Positions 13,174 through 17,451 of a stretch of DNA of 17,451 nucleotides are shown here, piece by piece. The notes beneath the pieces were generated by a model, which saw nothing but the letters and a program-made list of their open reading frames with translations, ran no database searches and was not told where the DNA came from. Each line of letters starts with the position of its first letter. Position 1 is the first letter of the stretch. Position numbers and translations under genes: made by a program. Origin of the DNA: Glo-17 sp964549735 (lineage in GTDB: Bacteria; Krumholzibacteriota; Krumholzibacteriia; LZORAL124-64-63); the NCBI GenBank assembly GCA_964549735.1, contig CAZJWO010000077.1, positions 1 to 17,451 on the forward strand. Direction: 5' to 3'.

Positions 13174-16100
13174 TCAACGCACGAGCAGAATCTTGCCGAC
13201 CAGCGATCGCGCATCGACGCGGGCGCGCGCCAGGTAGACGCCGCTGGCCACGGCGCGGCCCGCGTCGTCGCAGCCGTCCCACGTGAACCCATGAGGCCCC
13301 GCGCCCGCGAGCGGCCCCCGGAACAGCAGCGCGACACGCCGCCCACGCACATCGTAGAGCCCCAGCTCGCACTCGCGCGCGCCGCCCGGCGGCAGGTCGA
13401 GCTGCACGGTCGTGCGCGGGTTGCAGGGATTCGGGAAGCAGGTCAGCCGCGCGGCGCGGTTGGCGGCGGGGATCTCCGGCGCGGCGGTGGCCTGTTCGCC
13501 GTAGCTGGTTTCGCGCCAGCTCAGCGCGATCTGCTGGGGCCCGTCTCTGGCGCGTCGGACCTGCACGAACCGCAGGTTGCCGGGCGCGGGCACGTCGATC
13601 GGCGCGTTCGCCGGCTGCCAGGGCCCCCATTCGATCATCGCCAGCTCGTCGAACCAGGCGCGGCCGACGCCGGCCGCGGGGGGCTCGGCGCCGCAGCGCA
13701 GCTCGAAGAAGATCCCGTTCGACGGGGTCGCGAGGTCGCGCCATTGCCGGGTCCAGCCGAGATCGCCGGTCACGGGAGCGTCCAGGTCGGTGCTCGCCAA
13801 CGGCGTCTCGCTCGTGCGGTTGCTGTAGAAACGCACCATGATGCGGGCCCGCGGCGCGTTCTGGCCGCACAGCCAGCCGACCGCGGAATGGTCGCGCAGG
13901 GGATCGCAGGGCAGGTGCTTCTCGAGGTCGGTCCCGGTCTGCACGCCGTCCGACCAAGTGCGGCGCAAGCCCAGCGAGCGCGCACCGGCCAGGAACACAT
14001 CGTCGTCGAGCCACTCGTCGGCGGTGTTGACGTCCCAGAGATTGGCCCCCTCGTCCTCGAAGCCGCCCAGCCAGAGCAGATCCCGGCCCCAGCGCACCTG
14101 CCAGCCGCCGCCGTCGCCGGTTATGGCCTCGACGCCGCTGAAGAATCCTTCGTCGCCGACCGGCCAGGGCGCCGAAACGGCGTAGCCGTCGCGCGACTCG
14201 AGCGCGAGGTCGATCGTCCTGAACACCACGGTGGAATCGACGGCGGCGCGCGACAGCAGCACCCGGCCGGTCACGCCGTCCGGTTCGCGGATCACGAGCG
14301 CGCCCATGGGGCGCGAATAGTCGGCCAGGCGCTCGACGATATGGCGGGCCAGGGTGCCGGTGGCCGGGCGCGGAATCCAGTGGTCGATCCAGGCCGGGGT
14401 GAACGTGTAGCCGGTGATGCCGGTCGTGCCGATGGTCAGCGTGAAGACCAGCGTGGGCATGGTCTCGGGGTAGTAGAGGTCGAACACGAAGTTGCCGAGG
14501 CTGTGGGCGATGAGCCTGCCGTCGTGGACCTCGAAGCCCTGCAGCACGTGCGGGTGGTGATTGATCACCACGTCGGCGCCGAGGTCCAGGCCGAGCCGGC
14601 GCAGCGCGCGTTCGCCGGGCGACGGTTCGTTGCGGAAATGGAACTCGGGATCGCCAGGCTGCGGCAGCATGGCCTCGACCGGCGGCGGCGCGGACAGGAT
14701 AGCCGCCGGCGCGCGGCCGTCGGGCGGCGGCGCGGTCTGGTACTCGTCGCCGCTGTGGGTCTGGACGATCACGATGTCCGCCTGCTCGCGGCAGCCGTCG
14801 ATCGCACGCCGCAGGTTGTCCGGCAGCAAATAGGCGAAGCCTGGCTTGTTGTACCCCGCGTCGAGGAACGGCTGGTAGTTCCACTGGCGGCCCGTGCGGT
14901 TGCAGAGCCCTGCGAAGCCGAGGCGCAGGCCCTTGGCGCTGTAGTACGCCGGCAAGAGCGCGAAGTACTCGTTCACGCCGGCGCCGCAGTAGGCGATTCC
15001 CAGCGCCGCGAGCCCGTCGATCGTGTCGAGCATGCCGATCTCGCCGTAGTCGATGATGTGGTTGTTGCCGATGGTGACCACGTCGATGCCGGCATAGGCC
15101 AGGCCGACGATGTTGGCGGGGCGGCTGCGGAACACGACGCTCTTGGTGGGATGCGGTGTGCCACGGCTGGTATAGCAGACCTCGAGATTGGCGACGTTGA
15201 CGTCGGCCGCCTCGCCGAAGATGCCGCGCGTGGGCTCGAAGAGCGCCTCCACGCCATAGGTGTCGATGATCCCGCCGGACGTCTCGTAGCCGCGGCCGGT
15301 GAAGACGTCGCCGACGAAGTTCACGGTCAGCGGCAGCTCGCTCGGGCCCGCGTCGACGCTGATGCGGCTGAGAGCGCTGCCCTGCAAGCCGTCCGGATCG
15401 GCCACCACCAGACCGACGCTCCAGGGGTGGTCGGCCTGCACGAGGAACGTGTGCAGCGGAGAGGCGACATCGCTCGTCGTGCCGTCGCCGAAGTCCCAGG
15501 CGAAAGTGAACGTGTCACTGTCGGGGTCGAAGACCTTGGCCTGGAACTGCACGTCCACCGAGAGCAGCCCGCGAGCGGCCTTGCGCACTTGCCGGACCGA
15601 GCTGAGGATACGGCAACGCGGGGCGTGCGGCAGATCGAGCGTGACGTCGCGGATGTCGTCGAAATACGTGATGCCGGGCAGGCCGCTGTCGGCATCGTTG
15701 ACGTAGACGAGCCGAGTGATCTCGGTAGGCGCCGCGCCGAACGTGGCCCGCCAGGCCGCGCCGATCGGCAGGAGGAAGACGTGCCAGGCGTTGCGGCTGA
15801 ACGCGCCCTGGTAGACGGTCCACCAGTCGGCGTCGGCCATGAGTTGCGTGCCCCAGAACGTGTAGAACAGCATGTTGGTCGCGTCGCCGATGCCCAACGC
15901 CTGGATCTCGCCGACGCGGTCGGCGCGCACGGCGACCTGCCAGACCGTCGTGTCGCAAACCGCGGCCGGTATGGCCAGGGTCTGCTGCTTCCAGGTATTG
16001 CCGTCGAGGCGCAAGGCCTGCGCGCCGGCGTACGCCGCGCCGACGAGCGACCAAGCGCCCGGATCGAGGTCCTGATCCTGGTAGCTCGTGAGGTCGATGG

Positions 16101-16224
16101 TCTCGGCCTCGAAATCCTCGATCACGACGCCGCGGGGCGCGGCATCAGCCCCGGAAGCGACAGCCAGCGCGATCACGAGCAGCACGCGCAGCCAGGCGAC
16201 CGGCGACGCGATTCGACGCGACAT
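13174..16224 (-). CDS. Secreted PKD-CapA-FlgD mosaic protein
   Basis: A 1016-residue exported protein. Signal peptide 1-28 (WLRVLLVIALAVASGADA). A jelly-roll-like region runs about 30-200. A PKD domain carries WDFGDG at about 243-248. A CapA/poly-gamma-glutamate-type metallophosphatase-like domain spans about 300-600 with NFVGD (302-306), NLE (346-348), GNNH (386-389), HSGDE (490-494), HHPH (556-559) and HSLGNF (574-579). A second jelly-roll-like region follows, then a FlgD-like C-terminal domain starting with PNPCNP (931-936) and ending GKILLVR. CapA homologues act in polyglutamate capsule synthesis or hydrolysis; here it is secreted and fused to surface-type modules, so an extracellular enzyme is inferred. 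ATG 16224 has GGAG seven bases upstream. A start at 16257 is rejected because the -10 element covers it. Confidence 0.9.
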   Translation of the reverse strand: MSRRIASPVAWLRVLLVIALAVASGADAAPRGVVIEDFEAETIDLTSYQDQDLDPGAWSLVGAAYAGAQALRLDGNTWKQQTLAIPAAVCDTTVWQVAVRADRVGEIQALGIGDATNMLFYTFWGTQLMADADWWTVYQGAFSRNAWHVFLLPIGAAWRATFGAAPTEITRLVYVNDADSGLPGITYFDDIRDVTLDLPHAPRCRILSSVRQVRKAARGLLSVDVQFQAKVFDPDSDTFTFAWDFGDGTTSDVASPLHTFLVQADHPWSVGLVVADPDGLQGSALSRISVDAGPSELPLTVNFVGDVFTGRGYETSGGIIDTYGVEALFEPTRGIFGEAADVNVANLEVCYTSRGTPHPTKSVVFRSRPANIVGLAYAGIDVVTIGNNHIIDYGEIGMLDTIDGLAALGIAYCGAGVNEYFALLPAYYSAKGLRLGFAGLCNRTGRQWNYQPFLDAGYNKPGFAYLLPDNLRRAIDGCREQADIVIVQTHSGDEYQTAPPPDGRAPAAILSAPPPVEAMLPQPGDPEFHFRNEPSPGERALRRLGLDLGADVVINHHPHVLQGFEVHDGRLIAHSLGNFVFDLYYPETMPTLVFTLTIGTTGITGYTFTPAWIDHWIPRPATGTLARHIVERLADYSRPMGALVIREPDGVTGRVLLSRAAVDSTVVFRTIDLALESRDGYAVSAPWPVGDEGFFSGVEAITGDGGGWQVRWGRDLLWLGGFEDEGANLWDVNTADEWLDDDVFLAGARSLGLRRTWSDGVQTGTDLEKHLPCDPLRDHSAVGWLCGQNAPRARIMVRFYSNRTSETPLASTDLDAPVTGDLGWTRQWRDLATPSNGIFFELRCGAEPPAAGVGRAWFDELAMIEWGPWQPANAPIDVPAPGNLRFVQVRRARDGPQQIALSWRETSYGEQATAAPEIPAANRAARLTCFPNPCNPRTTVQLDLPPGGARECELGLYDVRGRRVALLFRGPLAGAGPHGFTWDGCDDAGRAVASGVYLARARVDARSLVGKILLVR

Positions 16225-16252
16225 GGGAGATCTCCGATCTGTGCGGACGGAC

Positions 16253-16266
16253 GCCATGATGATAGC
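16253..16266 (-). promoter_or_regulatory. Extended -10 promoter of the CapA-like gene
   Basis: On the minus strand TGCTATCAT (TATCAT at 16264-16259) is an extended -10 element, TGn followed by five of six consensus bases. No good -35 is visible, as is usual for extended -10 promoters. Transcription would begin near 16252, giving a leader of about 28 nt before ATG 16224. Confidence 0.5.
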
Positions 16267-16521
16267 ACATCGCCGGGGAGCGATTCACGCCCCGTTCTCG
16301 ATCGGGGCGCGGGCAGCCCGCGTCATTCCGCCTGACGTTAGCGTCGGGCGTCTGGACTGTACGGCATCAATTCCGGCGTATTGCCCGGTCCGCGCAGTAG
16401 CCTCATTCCGGTCGTGGTCTCTGAAGCGCTCCGGTTCATCTCGCACCCTCCTGCGATGCCCGTCTGGGTGGTTCACCTCGTTGGCCTCGCGACACGCACA
16501 CTTCATTCCGCCCCTGGGAAC
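16265..16521. other. Gap with two hairpins, no gene seen
   Basis: Between the membrane-protein gene and the CapA-like gene there is no convincing frame. Two stems are visible: CGCCCCG/CGGGGCG (16288-16309) and CGCCTGACG/CGTCGGGCG with a TTAG loop (about 16329-16350, one T-G pair). They may end the upstream minus-strand transcript, though no T tract follows. Confidence 0.35.
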
Positions 16522-16989
16522 TCAGTTCCGAACTGCAAAGACGACCGCGTTGTTCAGCATGTCATCAAGAGCGCGAATAGTCCGCCGCCGTATCCACAGC
16601 GCCAGGGCCGGGCCCACCACGACCCACACGGCGGCGCCGACGAGCGCCTTGCCACTTAATGGGGAGGCGGATTCCGCAGAGCTGAGCAAGCCTGCGACTG
16701 CGAAGCCGGCCCAAAGGGAAAGCGGGAATATGCATACGAACAGGGCCATGAAGAGGACGCCGTTCAACTCAGCCCGAAGACGGAGCGTCTCGCCCTCGAC
16801 TTCGACGACTACCTTCGTGGCGCCGCGGACAGGATTCTCTCTCGTGCTCTGCAGGCCGGGGCCTTTCAGTATGCGGCGATGCGGGCTCGTGTCGACGACG
16901 CGAAACCCATTCGGCAGCAAAGTGGCCTCGATAGCAGAGAAGGCGACTGCCTGGTCGCCGGTGAAGCGTCGTTTCGCCGAGTACTGCAT
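16522..16989 (-). CDS. Hypothetical two-helix membrane protein
   Basis: A 155-residue protein with a soluble N-terminal part (about 1-85, including FRVVDTSPHRRILKGPGLQS and the beta-rich TKVVVEVEGETLRLRAEL). Two hydrophobic segments follow (about 87-112, FMALFVCIFPLSLWAGFAVA, and about 121-140, GAAVWVVVGPALALWI), then a basic cytoplasmic tail (RRRTIRALDDMLNN). ATG 16989 with GGAAG a few bases upstream is preferred to the longer frame from 17049. I recognise no family. The layout resembles small proteins with a ligand-like domain attached to a helical hairpin anchor. Confidence 0.65.
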   Translation of the reverse strand: MQYSAKRRFTGDQAVAFSAIEATLLPNGFRVVDTSPHRRILKGPGLQSTRENPVRGATKVVVEVEGETLRLRAELNGVLFMALFVCIFPLSLWAGFAVAGLLSSAESASPLSGKALVGAAVWVVVGPALALWIRRRTIRALDDMLNNAVVFAVRN

Positions 16990-17049
16990 CACGCTTCCAT
17001 TCGTATCAGGCCCCATTCCCAGATGCCGAAGGCGAACCGGCACTGCCAA

Positions 17050-17184
17050 CTACACCAGGTGTGGCGACGGCAGCATTCGAAAGGAGATGCGGTACTCGGG
17101 ACGGTCTTCGAATACGCGGAGATCCGCTCGCCGCTGCCCGCACCAGATACAAGTACCGGGTTCAACTGTGTCGGCATCGATCAT
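17050..17184 (-). CDS. Small CxxC ORF, hypothetical
   Basis: A 44-residue frame from ATG 17184 with a zinc-ribbon-like half site (GTCIWCGQRRADLRVF) and a beta-like tail (EYRISFRMLPSPHLV). Only one CxxC is present, so a lone zinc site would need dimerisation, or the ORF is a fragment of a longer protein. It overlaps the end of the truncated PIN frame in another register and has no clear ribosome site. Confidence 0.3.
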   Translation of the reverse strand: MIDADTVEPGTCIWCGQRRADLRVFEDRPEYRISFRMLPSPHLV

Positions 17185-17419
17185 TATCCGCCGCCAAGAC
17201 AACCTCGCTATGGAGTGCGACGAGCAGGAGAATTTGCGAGAACGCGGTCCCCGATTGGCCTGCTTCGAGACGTTCCCCGACCCGTCGGTACTCTTCCAGT
17301 ATTTCCGCCGACACGACCAGTTGAATGCGGCTGTCCCGCCACGCACTCAGAATCTGGAATGGCGGCCCAGAGAAAAAGACCCCGGAAACGAAGACGTTCG
17401 TGTCGAGAACGACCCTCAT
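17162..17419 (-). pseudogene. 3'-truncated PIN-domain toxin
   Basis: ATG 17419 begins a clear PIN-domain N-terminus (MRVVLDTNVFVSGVFFSG, with the catalytic Asp6). It continues through LVVSAEILEEYRRV, with the conserved Glu region, to EVVLAAD near residue 78, then ends in a short unrelated tail. The family is usually about 135-140 residues, and the remaining acidic residues (the D..D..FLA region) are missing, so nuclease activity is unlikely. The start overlaps the stop of the preceding antitoxin frame (ATGA), the usual antitoxin-toxin coupling. Confidence 0.7.
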
Positions 17420-17451
17420 TTCGCCTTCTTCTCAGCCTTCACTGCTTTCGC
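17416..17451 (-). CDS. C-terminal end of the PIN toxin's antitoxin (partial)
   Basis: The last 11 codons of a minus-strand frame (AKAVKAEKKAK then TGA at 17418-17416) enter from the window edge. The Lys-rich tail and the ATGA overlap with the PIN start fit an upstream antitoxin of the ribbon-helix-helix or similar type. The DNA-binding part lies outside the window. Confidence 0.45.
   Translation of the reverse strand, partial: AKAVKAEKKAK

Noticed and set aside
13291..16335. 1014-codon plus-strand frame
   Set aside because: It is antisense to the CapA-like gene, has no domain-like segments, and the opposite strand has clear motifs, a signal peptide, a promoter and a ribosome site.
16329..16350. 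Imperfect palindrome containing CGTTAG, considered as an integron attC core
   Set aside because: No second core site, no integrase, and no cassette-like spacing; it reads as an ordinary hairpin.
1..17451. CRISPR arrays, tRNA, rRNA, transposases
   Set aside because: I read for regular repeats, tRNA-like cloverleaf ends and transposase motifs and saw none; the 16S match at 111-121 is only 11 bases long.

Overview
The window is GC-rich bacterial DNA with tightly packed genes. The best taxonomic clue is a large secreted protein (13174-16224, minus strand) that ends in a FlgD-like/type IX-style tail (PNPCNP...GRRV...G.Y). Such tails are common in the Fibrobacterota-Chlorobiota-Bacteroidota superphylum and in allied GC-rich candidate phyla such as Eisenbacteria or Krumholzibacteriota. 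The secreted beta-propeller and the lactate genes fit a heterotroph of that kind. The assignment is an inference; there is no rRNA or tRNA in the window.

Layout. (1) 67-3803, plus strand: a near-consensus sigma-70 promoter, a structured leader, a 32-residue Cys-rich peptide gene (213-311) with a strong ribosome binding site, then a HlyD-type adaptor, an ABC exporter without a peptidase domain, and a DinB-fold protein. It looks like a self-contained peptide production and export operon and is the most novel item here. (2) 3849-6044, minus strand: a secreted six-bladed beta-propeller and an NAD(P)-binding atypical SDR. (3) 6057-7107, plus strand: a doubtful 92-aa ORF, a promoter, hairpins, and a chain of tiny ORF, VOC/glyoxalase and tiny ORF joined by stop-start overlaps. 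(4) 7137-9839, minus strand: D-lactate dehydrogenase followed by a lactate permease, a lactate operon. (5) 10110-12271, plus strand: a broken copy of the 5' end of an SRPBCC gene, then a PdxH-like flavin oxidase, an AHSA1-type SRPBCC protein and a tandem-domain PhnB-like VOC protein. (6) 12360-17451, minus strand: a second SRPBCC gene (the intact relative of the broken copy), a RidA gene that loses its 3' half, the PKD-CapA-FlgD secreted protein, a two-helix membrane protein, a small CxxC ORF, a truncated PIN toxin and the tail of its antitoxin.

Regions 3, 5 and the right end hold several gene remnants (SRPBCC 5' end, RidA 5' half, PIN 5' half) among small one-domain genes, suggesting local duplication and deletion. 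The systems that read as functional units are the peptide/exporter operon, the lactate operon and the secreted CapA-like protein.
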